This document shows positions 47,727 to 56,942 of a stretch of 64,000 bases of DNA, piece by piece (position 1 is the first letter of the stretch; each line of letters begins with the position of its first letter). The stretch is taken from the NCBI RefSeq assembly GCF_003957515.1, contig NZ_RQXW01000002.1, forward strand, positions 248,001-312,000, in the 5' to 3' direction. The translations under genes were made by a program, and so were the position numbers. The stretch comes from Amphritea opalescens. Its GTDB lineage: Bacteria > Pseudomonadota > Gammaproteobacteria > Pseudomonadales > Balneatricaceae. The notes below the pieces were generated by a model that worked only from the letters and a program-made list of their open reading frames with translations, was not told the origin of the DNA and ran no database searches.

Positions 47727-49075
47727 GTTCCGCGCAGGTGAAATCACCAAAAAGTCTTCAGAAAACCCTAGGCATTGGCTTAACCTTGGGAGTGGTTTTG
47801 CTGTGGTTGTTGGCATTATTAAGTACTGTCTACGTATCACAAAATAAACTTAATACCCTCTTCGATAGTGCACTGGCCGAAACAGCCCAACGCATCATGC
47901 CCCTTGCTGTTGTTGAGATTCTCAACAGAGAGGAGCCGGGGCAATTACAACAAATCATGTCATTCGAAGCCCACGATGAACCTCTTATCTATCTAGTACG
48001 TGATGCGTCAGGCAGGGTTTTACTACAGTCCCATAATGCTGATCCGCTGATATTTAATAAAACGCTATTAAAAGGCTTTAGCTCATCAGAAAATTACCGA
48101 TTCTATGGGGCGTGGGCGGTGCAAAATACCTTACACATCGAGGTTGCCGAACCTCTGGTTCAACGGCGAGAAGCCATAGTTCAAATGGCCGCCAGCTTAG
48201 TATGGCCACTGATCTTTCTGATCCCGCTCTGTTTTATCGGGACTTGGGCTTTTGTGCGTTACAGTTTGCGTCACGTGCGGGTTTATAGAAAAGCCATTGA
48301 ATCCCGTGGAAGCGGCGATCTCTCGCCGATAGAAACTAAAAATCTACCAACCGAACTTCACACAATCGCTATCTCGGTTAATGATCTGTTGGCGCGATTA
48401 AGCCGAGCATTAGAATCAGAGCGTTCGTTTACTGCTAATAGTGCCCATGAGTTACGCACGCCCATTGCAACGGCACTGGCCCAGATTCAATATCTGCAGC
48501 AGGACGTCACGGCAGGCCCCCTCAAAGATAAAGTGCAGAAAGTGGAAGCAACCATAAAAGGCTTATCGGGCTTGTCAGAAAAACTGATGCAGCTGGCCAA
48601 GGCGGAAGGGGGCGGGCTATTAGCGACGGAACAGCATGATCTGGTACGGCTATTAAAACTGATAGTTGACGATAGCCAGCGGTCGTATTCAGCCGATAGG
48701 CTTCGGTTAACACTGCCTCATGATGGCGTCTTTAACTCTGCTATAGATCCCGATGCATTTGCTATTTTGGTGCGCAACTTAATCGACAATGCCATCAAAC
48801 ATGGAAACCCAAACCAGCCGGTTGAGATTAGTTTTTCCATCAATGGAGTATTAACTATCGTTAACGCGGCGGAGGTGATCCCTGCTGAAACGTTGGCGCA
48901 ACTACAGCACCGGTTTGTTAGATCAAACACCAAGGCTCAAGGCCTAGGGCTTGGCTTAGCGATTGCCGATGCCATCGTCACGGGTGTGGGAGCTACGATG
49001 AGATTTAACTCCCCCGCGACGGGACGAAGCGATGGCTTTGAAGTCAGCGTGGATTTTTCGCTGATCGATGGTTGA
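47723..49075 (+). CDS. Sensor histidine kinase with a degenerate G1 box
   Basis: 450 aa. Helices near 18-38 and 155-178 flank a periplasmic domain of about 115 residues. H box NSAHELRTPIAT, N box NLIDNAIKHGN and G2 GLGLGLAIAD are good. Where DxGPGIP should stand (the G1 box), the sequence reads VNAAEVIP, so the aspartate and the glycines are replaced. Some QseC- or ColS-like kinases share this. Cognate of the regulator above by the ATGA overlap. Confidence 0.9.
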   Translation: MSSAQVKSPKSLQKTLGIGLTLGVVLLWLLALLSTVYVSQNKLNTLFDSALAETAQRIMPLAVVEILNREEPGQLQQIMSFEAHDEPLIYLVRDASGRVLLQSHNADPLIFNKTLLKGFSSSENYRFYGAWAVQNTLHIEVAEPLVQRREAIVQMAASLVWPLIFLIPLCFIGTWAFVRYSLRHVRVYRKAIESRGSGDLSPIETKNLPTELHTIAISVNDLLARLSRALESERSFTANSAHELRTPIATALAQIQYLQQDVTAGPLKDKVQKVEATIKGLSGLSEKLMQLAKAEGGGLLATEQHDLVRLLKLIVDDSQRSYSADRLRLTLPHDGVFNSAIDPDAFAILVRNLIDNAIKHGNPNQPVEISFSINGVLTIVNAAEVIPAETLAQLQHRFVRSNTKAQGLGLGLAIADAIVTGVGATMRFNSPATGRSDGFEVSVDFSLIDG

Positions 49076-49143
49076 GCGGTATGTCGCTTGATTTTGAAAT
49101 GCCTAGATCCGTTTGTCTTTAATGGTTAGGCTTGAAAATAAGA

Positions 49144-49162
49144 CCCTCACGCCTATTGAGGG
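49144..49162. terminator. Hairpin between the kinase and HDOD genes
   Basis: 6-bp stem CCCTCA/TGAGGG with a 7-nt loop in the convergent gap. The T-tail is weak, so this is a tentative terminator. Confidence 0.4.
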
Positions 49163-49217
49163 CCATATCTTTATCGCAAAAGACAGAAGAAGTAGGTAGA
49201 AATAACTCAGCCCCTGT

Positions 49218-50318
49218 TCAAGCCGCTAATGTGGATAACAGGTGATTGAATTTCTTACGGAACCCCGTATCTGCAAGCAAATTAATAACCATTTGTTGCC
49301 CAGAAGCCTCTAAGTGGCTCTTAATGAAAAAGGTACTCGGCTCTCCTTCAGCGTCGATATTGAAGTTGGCCAAGTCTCGAAGGCCTCGATAGGCGACACG
49401 GTCACCGATACGAGCAGCTAAATAAAGCAGTATGGTATCTTTCAATTCATCTTCTTTTAAATCCAACTGCGTGGGTGCGTTAGCTAGTGGAAGAGTAGAG
49501 TTGGCAATGGCACGTTCAATCTCCTCTGGTAAACCCCAATTTCTAGCTAACGTTGAACCAACGATAGACGAGTTTAAACGACAGTTTTGTTGCTGCGCTT
49601 TAACCCTGTCTAGCAACGTCATATCTTCTGCATACCATGAGTGTGCGTCCTCATTCCCTAGGATAAACGCTAAGTCGCCGAGATTAAAAAATAGAGCTTT
49701 GGTGGCTAGCACTGAAGGGCGAGAATGACCCAAGTGTTGACCCAATAAGGTTGCAAACGCACTTGCCACCGCAGTGGATAACCATACACGTTGCAATGCC
49801 GTTTTTTGTGCCGCAGAGCAGTCTTTGGTTTGATGAGTGTTAGCCGCTTGGGAGATTAAACTCTTAACAAAACTGACACCTAGATAATTAACAGCGTGTT
49901 GTGCGCTGGAAATAGGTGAGGTTAAGGCAAAGGCGGCAGAATTGACTGTGCGTAATACATCCGCGGTGAGGCCTGGGTCGGCCGCGAGTGTTTCAATCAA
50001 TTCTTTAGGTGTGTCGAGACCGCCGGCTAACTTCGCTTGTACTGGGTGCGGGGCGGGCAATTTTTCGCATAACTGCTGTGCTTGCGCCAGCTGTTGCTCA
50101 TCGATCTGTGACGAGACCAATAGATCGAATTCGGCAAGCGAGGCAGGCCGCTCTTTTGGCGGTTCGGGTACAACTTCAACCTGTGATTCGCTTAAAAGCT
50201 TTCCGAGAGGCTTGGAGGGTTTGCTCGACAATTCGCTGGTCTGCCTTCTAGGCTTCGGCCTTTTATCGACAGCTTTTTTTTTGTTTCTACCAAATAGTTT
50301 AAATAGTCCAAATAACAC
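49218..50318 (-). CDS. HDOD-domain protein
   Basis: 366 aa. A lysine-rich, low-complexity N-terminus (NKKKAVDKRPKPRRQTSE) leads into a HDOD domain at about 95-320 (ELIETLAADPGLTADVLRTVNSAAF, ISSAQHAVNYLGV). HDOD proteins are metal-poor relatives of HD phosphohydrolases that act in signalling, often with c-di-GMP or chemotaxis. No partner is linked here. It may act with the PilZ or chemoreceptor systems elsewhere. Confidence 0.85.
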   Translation of the reverse strand: MLFGLFKLFGRNKKKAVDKRPKPRRQTSELSSKPSKPLGKLLSESQVEVVPEPPKERPASLAEFDLLVSSQIDEQQLAQAQQLCEKLPAPHPVQAKLAGGLDTPKELIETLAADPGLTADVLRTVNSAAFALTSPISSAQHAVNYLGVSFVKSLISQAANTHQTKDCSAAQKTALQRVWLSTAVASAFATLLGQHLGHSRPSVLATKALFFNLGDLAFILGNEDAHSWYAEDMTLLDRVKAQQQNCRLNSSIVGSTLARNWGLPEEIERAIANSTLPLANAPTQLDLKEDELKDTILLYLAARIGDRVAYRGLRDLANFNIDAEGEPSTFFIKSHLEASGQQMVINLLADTGFRKKFNHLLSTLAA

Positions 50319-50629
50319 GGCAGTTAGCTCCAGCAGTTAGCGTGGATCGCTCAATCCAGCGAGGCATAATCCTTATACATAGCATTTTGATCATAGTTGT
50401 GTGTTTTGGCTAGCGCTTGAGTCAATCTTTTCGTCGATTTTATAGTGTTTGAGGTCATCCTTCCTCGAAAAGTAACAGCGTCTGTTGTGGTGCTTCAATG
50501 GAATTCCTTGGTTTAGGCGAGCTATTGCTTGTTCCCGTCAATGAAATGCAGGGTCAGGCTAAGAAGTCCGGACTGATCAGAAAAGACCTTCTGTGCCGGA
50601 ATCATTACATCACTATATACAGTGGCTTT
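50319..50629. other. 311-bp gap without a supported gene
   Basis: Between two minus-strand genes. A plus-strand frame from 50498 is short and lacks a ribosome site. No hairpin with a T-run was found. Confidence 0.55.
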
Positions 50630-51694
50630 TTAGGGAACAAATACATCATATAAGATCGCATTGTTCCACTCATTGATAAATCGACGCTGTTTCAGGTGAT
50701 CCAGATAAACCATTAGCGCAGGCCCCAAAGGGATGGGTTTAAAGCGCAAGGGATAGTCCCGTTGCAGATGGCTGTATGTAAATGCCCCCTTTGCGCTGGG
50801 GTGGAGAGCAATCAGGCCGCTCTTATCTGCGATGATTTGCTGCCCTTCCATGGATAGCAGGTAACGAAGAAAGGACCGAGCGTTTTCTACATGACGCGCC
50901 TGTCGGGTTATGAAGGCGACTCGACTCATCACGAGGGTGTAGTCTTCTGGAAAAATAATACCGATTGTCGGGTTTGTTTGGGCGTATTTCATGGCATACG
51001 ATCCGATCACGTTATAGCCAAGTACGAGCTTGCCCGATGCGGTATCTTCGATAATGTTGCTGCTGCAACAGTCTAATTTAGTGACTATGCGACCTAAGTT
51101 TTCTTTCAATCGGCTGCTGATACTGGAGTTAATCTCATCCTGTGTGGCAAATAAGTAACCCACACCCGATAACCGAATGTCGTAGGTAGCGATACGGTTC
51201 ATGAAAAAATCGTTATTGCTGCGAATCGCCAGTGCTAGCTTTTCATGGGTGTTTGGGAGAGCCATGTCTTGAAAAGCGGGTTTGTTATAGACCATCGCCA
51301 CTGGTTCATAAGTGAAACCAAAGGCTTCATTGCGCCAGTTGGCCCAGCGGGGAAGGGTTTCTGTTATTGGGTCAATAAATGGCTGAGCATAGCCATCATT
51401 AACCAGTTTGATCTGCAGGTCCATCGCTGAGCTGATCACCAGATCTGGTAACTGATCTTCTGGTAATTGCTGAATGGCATGGAACAGTTCGTTGGTTTGA
51501 AACTCTTGGTAGCGGATATGTATCGCCGGCGAAATTTGTTTGAACGCATCAATGATCGGTTGCATTGCGGCGGTATCAGTGGCGCTGAAGATAACCAGTG
51601 AAGGTGACTGATCAGTTGTTTCCGTTGAATGAACCATCATTGCAAAGGTAGTCAAAGCAATAAGTAGGGCAAAACGTTGCAACAGGAAATTCAT
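50630..51694 (-). CDS. Lone periplasmic solute-binding protein in the tctDE operon
   Basis: 354 aa with a signal peptide (about 1-23) and a type-2 binding-protein fold (LVIFSATDTAAMQPIIDAFKQI, DLVISSAMDLQIKLV, GQQIIADKSGLIALHP), related to iron/anion ABC binding proteins. No ABC permease or ATPase is adjacent; it overlaps tctE by 4 bp instead. It may feed ligand information to the kinase, as seen in other TctE-linked sets; that is inference. Confidence 0.85.
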   Translation of the reverse strand: MNFLLQRFALLIALTTFAMMVHSTETTDQSPSLVIFSATDTAAMQPIIDAFKQISPAIHIRYQEFQTNELFHAIQQLPEDQLPDLVISSAMDLQIKLVNDGYAQPFIDPITETLPRWANWRNEAFGFTYEPVAMVYNKPAFQDMALPNTHEKLALAIRSNNDFFMNRIATYDIRLSGVGYLFATQDEINSSISSRLKENLGRIVTKLDCCSSNIIEDTASGKLVLGYNVIGSYAMKYAQTNPTIGIIFPEDYTLVMSRVAFITRQARHVENARSFLRYLLSMEGQQIIADKSGLIALHPSAKGAFTYSHLQRDYPLRFKPIPLGPALMVYLDHLKQRRFINEWNNAILYDVFVP

Positions 51695-53073
51695 AGAGAG
51701 GTACCGGGTAAGCGAATTAGAACACGCAGACCACCGGATGGACTACGATCAAGTTTAAGGGTGCCCTGATGCGCTTGAATAACGGTTTCGACAATGGCCA
51801 GTCCTAGACCTGATCCGGATACGTCGGAGCTTAGACGAGAAAAGCGTTGCATCGCTTGACGGCGTTGATGGCTTGGAATGCCGGGACCGCTGTCATCAAT
51901 CATAATTTCGACTAGGTGCTCATCACAGGGATGGAGTGTGATATCAATCTGGTTAGTGTCAGGGCCATAGCGCACCGCATTTTCTAGCAGATTTTTGAAC
52001 GCTTCCTTTAAGCTAACTTTATCGCCCGGAATACGGATGTTGTCTATTTTGGCAGAGTATGAAAAGTCGATCTGAGTATGAGCCTGATCTCTGACAGTCT
52101 CCGTTAATAACTCTTCGACAAGTGCGTTTAGTGAGATTGAGCGTGGCGCAATACTGTCGCTTCTGTGGGTTACTAATGCATGCGTCAGTAATTGATTAGT
52201 CAGACGTGTCAGCTTTTTGTGCTGCTGACGAATGTTGATCAACCGGCTTCTGATCTCTTCAGTATCCGAAGCATGCAAAGTCACATCTAACTGCCCCTGT
52301 ATACCGCCTAAACTGCTACGTATTTGGTGGGAGGCATCGGCAATAAATACTTTCATTGTGTCCAGGTTGTGCAGTAGTTGTTGCTGATAATTATTGATCG
52401 CGTTGACTAACGGGACCACCTCCCTAATTGCAGGGGTTTTTAACGGACGAAGATCATTCGGCGAACGGTTTTTCAGGTTTTCAGATATGATACTCAATGG
52501 TTGTAAAGCACGCCTGACGCCCAGCCATACCAGTAATGTTGTTAACAACAGAATGCCAGACAGTGTGGCCAGCGAGCTGTAAAAAATCTCACCAAATAGC
52601 TCGTTGCGGGCATTTCTGGTTTGTCCCAGTTTAATCACCACCCAACCATTGGCGGCAGGTGCAATTAACTGCTTGCTCTGGACGACCCAGCTAACAGCTT
52701 CGCCTTTGTATTTTGCGGTAAAAAACTGGGGATCACTGTGAGGCTGATAATTTGCCGGAGAAGGGGTTTTACGATAGCCGGTCAGGTGTTGGCCGGTATG
52801 ATCAATGACTTCGTAGTAAACTTTGTCATCAGGCGCTAATTCCAGCATCGATAAAGCAGCATAGGGCAAATCAAGGTCGATCTGAGATTCTTGAACAGAG
52901 ATTCTTTCAATAATCGATAAGCTGGCACTGTTAAGGAGCCTGTTATAGGAAAGATCAGCAGCACGTCTGGCGTAATTCCATACCCCTGCACTCAGAACGG
53001 TAAATACAATGATCATTAACAGCACGGTGCGGGTAATTAGGTGTTGCTGCAGAGAGTAACCGGCTTTAGTCAT
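51691..53073 (-). CDS. tctE: Sensor histidine kinase TctE
   Basis: 460 aa. Two helices (about 15-35 and 165-190) flank a periplasmic sensor. The H box is DASHQIRSSLGG (not the usual LRTPL), the N box NLLENAVRYG, G1 DDSGPGIP and G2 GSGLGLAIVE. The DASHQ form is a TctE trait. It overlaps tctD by 8 bp and the binding-protein gene by 4 bp, so the three form one operon. It should sense tricarboxylates. Confidence 0.9.
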   Translation of the reverse strand: MTKAGYSLQQHLITRTVLLMIIVFTVLSAGVWNYARRAADLSYNRLLNSASLSIIERISVQESQIDLDLPYAALSMLELAPDDKVYYEVIDHTGQHLTGYRKTPSPANYQPHSDPQFFTAKYKGEAVSWVVQSKQLIAPAANGWVVIKLGQTRNARNELFGEIFYSSLATLSGILLLTTLLVWLGVRRALQPLSIISENLKNRSPNDLRPLKTPAIREVVPLVNAINNYQQQLLHNLDTMKVFIADASHQIRSSLGGIQGQLDVTLHASDTEEIRSRLINIRQQHKKLTRLTNQLLTHALVTHRSDSIAPRSISLNALVEELLTETVRDQAHTQIDFSYSAKIDNIRIPGDKVSLKEAFKNLLENAVRYGPDTNQIDITLHPCDEHLVEIMIDDSGPGIPSHQRRQAMQRFSRLSSDVSGSGLGLAIVETVIQAHQGTLKLDRSPSGGLRVLIRLPGTSL

Positions 53074-53734
53074 CGATATGACCTAGGTATCCAAGGCCAC
53101 GAATCGTTTTTATATGCAAAGATGACTCCGCGAGTTTTTTTCTCAGTCGAGTCAATGTTTGCTCGATTGCATTGGGGGTATTGGCTTCATCAAAGGTATA
53201 TAGCTTATTAGCAATATCTTCCTTGGTTAATACGCGATCTAGATTTTTCAAAAACAGTTCGAGTAGTTGTCGTTCCCGCAGTCGAAGCTCGACAGCTTGA
53301 TTGTTGACCGTTATCTGATGGGTTGCCAGATTAAAAATCAGATTGCCGCAGACCATTGTATTACTGGCGGCGCCGCGTTCTCTTCGTAATAAAGCTCGGC
53401 AGCGGGCGGCCAGTTCTCTGAAATCTACCGGCTTAACGAGGTAGTCATCGGCGCCTAGGTCAAGGGCGCTGACTCGATCATCAATTTCAGCACGGGCAGT
53501 CAGAATGAGAACGGGAATCGTCCGGCCTTTCTGGCGCAACGATTGTAATAGCTGATAACCACTGCGGCCGGGCAGATTGATATCCAGAATCAGCATATCA
53601 AAATCATCCCATGACAGGGTGCGTTCTGCCAGCTCGACTGACACTGTCCAGTCAAGGGGGTGCCCTATCTGTCGAAAGTATTCCTGAGTAGCATCGGCGA
53701 GCGCTTCATTATCTTCTATAAGGAGTATGCGCAT
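53066..53734 (-). CDS. tctD: Response regulator TctD
   Basis: 222 aa. OmpR-type with receiver LIEDNEA, Asp near 51 in MLILDINLPG, ILTAR and LVKPVD, and a winged helix (LRERQLLELFLKN, AIEQTLTRLRKKL). It is divergent from tctC with 160 bp between. It probably activates tctCBA when tricarboxylates are present, binding the repeat at 53800. Confidence 0.92.
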   Translation of the reverse strand: MRILLIEDNEALADATQEYFRQIGHPLDWTVSVELAERTLSWDDFDMLILDINLPGRSGYQLLQSLRQKGRTIPVLILTARAEIDDRVSALDLGADDYLVKPVDFRELAARCRALLRRERGAASNTMVCGNLIFNLATHQITVNNQAVELRLRERQLLELFLKNLDRVLTKEDIANKLYTFDEANTPNAIEQTLTRLRKKLAESSLHIKTIRGLGYLGHIDD

Positions 53735-53799
53735 AACACTAATAATCTCTGTAAGGAGGTTAACAACAAGTAACCGCTTCTCGTGCTTTTTTTTGCTCG

Positions 53800-53816
53800 T
53801 GTCAGACCGTTGTCAG
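53800..53816. promoter_or_regulatory. Candidate TctD-binding direct repeat
   Basis: TGTCAG-ACCGT-TGTCAG, a perfect 6-bp repeat at an 11-bp step, in the gap between tctD and tctC. The 11-bp step is the spacing used by OmpR-family dimers. It is 79 bp upstream of tctC. Confidence 0.6.
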
Positions 53817-53894
53817 TTAACAGGACTATATTTCACTAGCTCTTAGGAGTGCTGTTAAAAAATATATAACAAAAAATCTGATTTGGAGAGCCCC

Positions 53895-54872
53895 ATGAAG
53901 TTCAAGCTTCGTATACTAGCACTGGCTGCTGGTTTGGCAACTGCAATGCACGCTGCTGCATTTGAACCATCTAAACCCGAATGTGTTGCCCCTGCAAAGC
54001 CAGGCGGTGGTTTCGATTTAACCTGTCGTATCGTATCAAACGGTTTTAAAAGTGCGGATCTACTGAATACTCCGATGGCTGTTACTTTTATGCCCGGCGG
54101 CGTTGGTGCAGTAGCGTACAACTATATCAACTCTAACCGGCGTGATGATGGCGATGCGCTGGTGGCGTTTAGCTCCGGTTCTTTGTTGAACATAGCCCAG
54201 GGTAAGTTTGGTAAAAAGCTTGATGAAAACGCTGCCCGCTGGGTCGGTGCTGCCGGTGTAGATTACGGTGCTGTTATTGTGAGAGCAGATGCTCCTTGGA
54301 ATACTCTGGCTGAGTTGGTGGCTGCAGTTAAAGCTGACCCGACCAAGTATGTTCTCGGCGCCGGTGGTGGGGTCGGCAGTCAGGATTGGATGAAAGCCGC
54401 TATTCTCATGAAATCATCCGGCGTTGATCCAAAAATGATGCGTTATGTTCCTTATGAAGGTGGCGGTGAGGCGACTGCTGCGTTGATGGGTAATCATATT
54501 CAGATTTACCCCGGTGATGTCGGTGAGATGGTTGGACAGATGGATGCCGGTAAGTTGAAAATGCTGGCGGTTATGGCACCTGAACGCCTAGAAGGTGAGT
54601 TTGCCGACATTCCGACTGCAAAAGAGCAGGGCTTTGATGCTGAGTGGACCATCTTGCGTGGTTTTTATCTGGGGCCTGATGTCTCTGATGACGCTTACAA
54701 TTATTGGGCCGGGCAGTTTGATAAGGCGTATGAAAACGAAGCGTTCCTTCAAACGGTGCATGAAAAAGGATTGATACCTTTTAAAATGTCTGGCGAGAAG
54801 TTCGACCGCTATGTTAAAGACCGTGTCGGTTACATGCGTGATCTGGCAAAAGAATCAGGCCTTATTAAGTGA
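53895..54872 (+). CDS. tctC: Tricarboxylate-binding protein TctC (Bug family)
   Basis: 325 aa from the ATG at 53895 (GGAG at 6 bp). Signal peptide (about 1-20, KFKLRILALAAGLATAMHAAA region) then the two-lobed Bug fold with CVAPAKPGGGFDLTCRI, TPMAVTFMPGGVGAVAYNYI and VPYEGGGEATAALMG. It binds citrate-like tricarboxylates in the periplasm for the TctAB membrane pair. Confidence 0.93.
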   Translation: MKFKLRILALAAGLATAMHAAAFEPSKPECVAPAKPGGGFDLTCRIVSNGFKSADLLNTPMAVTFMPGGVGAVAYNYINSNRRDDGDALVAFSSGSLLNIAQGKFGKKLDENAARWVGAAGVDYGAVIVRADAPWNTLAELVAAVKADPTKYVLGAGGGVGSQDWMKAAILMKSSGVDPKMMRYVPYEGGGEATAALMGNHIQIYPGDVGEMVGQMDAGKLKMLAVMAPERLEGEFADIPTAKEQGFDAEWTILRGFYLGPDVSDDAYNYWAGQFDKAYENEAFLQTVHEKGLIPFKMSGEKFDRYVKDRVGYMRDLAKESGLIK

Positions 54873-54880
54873 GATTTGCA

Positions 54881-55321
54881 ATGTATGACCGTATTCTTGC
54901 GGGTATATTGCTGGTGCTGTCAGGACTTATCGTCTGGGCAGCCCTTCAGTTTGATGTACCCTTCCAGTATGAGCCTCTGGGGCCAAAAGCCTTCCCTGTT
55001 ATTCTGGGGATTTTACTAACGATTTTCTCCGTCTGGTTAATCATTAAGCCTGATAAAAACAGCTGGTATCCGACCGCCGATATTATGAAGAAACTGCTGG
55101 CTGGGCTGGTTTTAATGATTGCCTATGCTGCGCTATTTGAAAAAGCTGGGTTTATTCTGGCCACCTTTCTTGTGGGAAGTGTCTTTAGCTGGTTGTTTGG
55201 TGAAACGCCGAAGCGTGCTGCGGTGTTTGCGCTGATTATGAGCGTCATCAGCTATTTTCTGCTGACCTTGCTGTTACAGCTTAATGTTCCTTCTGGCACT
55301 TGGTTGGCCAGCGTTTTTTAG
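54881..55321 (+). CDS. tctB: Tripartite tricarboxylate transporter small subunit TctB
   Basis: 146 aa with four helices (MYDRILAGILLVLSGLIVWAAL first). I prefer the ATG at 54881 over GTG at 54869, which overlaps the tctC stop; TGAG is at 8 bp from the ATG. It sits between tctC and tctA, the standard order. Confidence 0.88.
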   Translation: MYDRILAGILLVLSGLIVWAALQFDVPFQYEPLGPKAFPVILGILLTIFSVWLIIKPDKNSWYPTADIMKKLLAGLVLMIAYAALFEKAGFILATFLVGSVFSWLFGETPKRAAVFALIMSVISYFLLTLLLQLNVPSGTWLASVF

Positions 55322-55332
55322 GGAGTAGATCT

Positions 55333-56856
55333 ATGGATGTTTTCAGTCATCTGGCAACCGGGTTTAGTGTTGCCTTCCTCCCGCTAAACCTATTGCTGGT
55401 TTTGTTGGGATGTTTTATTGGTACGTTGATTGGTTCCTTGCCGGGAATCGGTCCAATTAATGGTGTAGCGATTCTGCTGCCGCTGGCCTATGCCCTTGGA
55501 CTACCACCGGAATCCGCATTGATTCTGTTGGCGGGCGTCTATTATGGCGCTGAGTATGGTGGCCGTATTTCAAGTATTCTGCTCAATGTTCCCGGTGACG
55601 CTGGGGCCATCATGACAACCCTTGATGGTTATCCGTTATCACGTAAAGGAGAAGGCGGTCGCGCATTGGCGCTGTCAGCGATTAGCTCCTTTGCAGGTAG
55701 TATGGGAGCTCTACTGATGATGGTGATTTGCGCGCCGATTCTGAGTCAGTTTGCGGTTCAATTCGGGCCATCGGAATATGTCTGGTTGATGGTTTTTGCT
55801 TTTACCTGTCTTGCCACTATGGTCGGCTCTCGGCCGGCTAAAACAATTATTGGTGTGCTCATCGGTTTGGTGTTGGCAACGATTGGCATTGACTCCGGTA
55901 GTGGCGTGTTACGTTTCACCATGGGGATACCGAACTTCTTTGATGGTGTCGACTTTTTAGTCGTGGTTATCGGGATGTTTGCGATCAGTGAGATTTTTGT
56001 TCTGCTTGAATCTTGGGCTCGTAATGACTTAGGTGTTCGTCCGCTAGGCAAAAGTTTTGTGACGGTCGCTGATCTGCTGGCTGTTAAGTGGGTGGTGTTC
56101 CGTTCTACGGTTATGGGCTTCTTGATTGGCGTACTGCCGGGCACGGGAGCTTCGATTGCCAGTGCGGTTGCTTATGGTACCGAAAAACGTTTTGCCGAAG
56201 GTAAAAACGAACACTTTGGTGAAGGCGATATTCGAGGTCTTGCAGCACCGGAGGCTTCTAATAATGCTTCAGCTGTGGGTGCGATGGTGCCTATGCTGAC
56301 ACTGGGGATTCCGGGAAGTGGTACGACGGCCATTTTGCTGGGCGCGCTGATGATGTTTAACATCACACCAGGACCATTGTTATTCGAACAACGCCCTGAT
56401 ATCGCTTGGGGGCTGATCGCTTCGATGTTTGTCGGTAATATCGCGCTACTGGTGATGAACCTTCCTATGATAGGGCTGTTTGTCCGCTTACTGTCAATTC
56501 GGCAGGCATATCTGGTGCCCGTGATAGCGATGCTGACTTTTGTCGGTATCTACTCCATTCATGGCGATAGTTTTGACCTGTTCTTTATGGTGCTGCTGGG
56601 CGTCGTTGGTTTTCTTTTGCGTAAACTTCACTTTTCTCTTGCCCCTGTCATTCTAGGCTTGGTTCTCGGAGAGGTGCTGGAGGTAAATCTGCGTCGTGCG
56701 CTGTCTATTTCAGGAGGAGATTGGTCAGTATTACTTGATGGGCCGATAACCTATGTAATGGCTATTGCCACGGTCGTTGCGATTGTTGCCCCGAGTCTGA
56801 TGCGTTCAATCAAAATGCGTAAACTGCTGGCAAAAGCTAATGAGGTTGAGGATTAA
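55333..56856 (+). CDS. tctA: Tripartite tricarboxylate transporter large subunit TctA
   Basis: 507 aa, about 12 helices. Signatures are GTLIGSLPGIGPINGVAILLPLAYAL in the first repeat and GFLIGVLPGTGASIASAVAYGTEKR in the second, the family's duplicated loops, plus APEASNNASAVGAMVPMLTLGIPGSGTTA. Start at 55333 after GGGAG at 7 bp. It completes a sodium- or proton-coupled citrate importer. Confidence 0.95.
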   Translation: MDVFSHLATGFSVAFLPLNLLLVLLGCFIGTLIGSLPGIGPINGVAILLPLAYALGLPPESALILLAGVYYGAEYGGRISSILLNVPGDAGAIMTTLDGYPLSRKGEGGRALALSAISSFAGSMGALLMMVICAPILSQFAVQFGPSEYVWLMVFAFTCLATMVGSRPAKTIIGVLIGLVLATIGIDSGSGVLRFTMGIPNFFDGVDFLVVVIGMFAISEIFVLLESWARNDLGVRPLGKSFVTVADLLAVKWVVFRSTVMGFLIGVLPGTGASIASAVAYGTEKRFAEGKNEHFGEGDIRGLAAPEASNNASAVGAMVPMLTLGIPGSGTTAILLGALMMFNITPGPLLFEQRPDIAWGLIASMFVGNIALLVMNLPMIGLFVRLLSIRQAYLVPVIAMLTFVGIYSIHGDSFDLFFMVLLGVVGFLLRKLHFSLAPVILGLVLGEVLEVNLRRALSISGGDWSVLLDGPITYVMAIATVVAIVAPSLMRSIKMRKLLAKANEVED

Positions 56857-56903
56857 GCCTACTTGCTGAGTAGCGCAAGATTGTTAATTAAATATGCGAT
56901 ATT

Positions 56904-56929
56904 GGGGGTGCTTCGGCCCCCCTTTTTTT
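56904..56929 (+). terminator. UUCG-capped terminator between tctA and the AbrB-family gene
   Basis: GGGGG-T-GC, tetraloop TTCG, GC-CCCCC and then seven T. A 7-bp stem with one bulge and a stable cUUCGg loop. It would stop most tctCBA transcription before the next gene. Confidence 0.88.
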
Positions 56930-56942
56930 GGACATTATCAAC

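Noticed and set aside
50498-50653. A 51-codon plus-strand frame (MEFLGLGELLLVPVNE...)
   Set aside because: No ribosome site, no family match, and it runs into the end of the minus-strand binding-protein gene. Left as non-coding.
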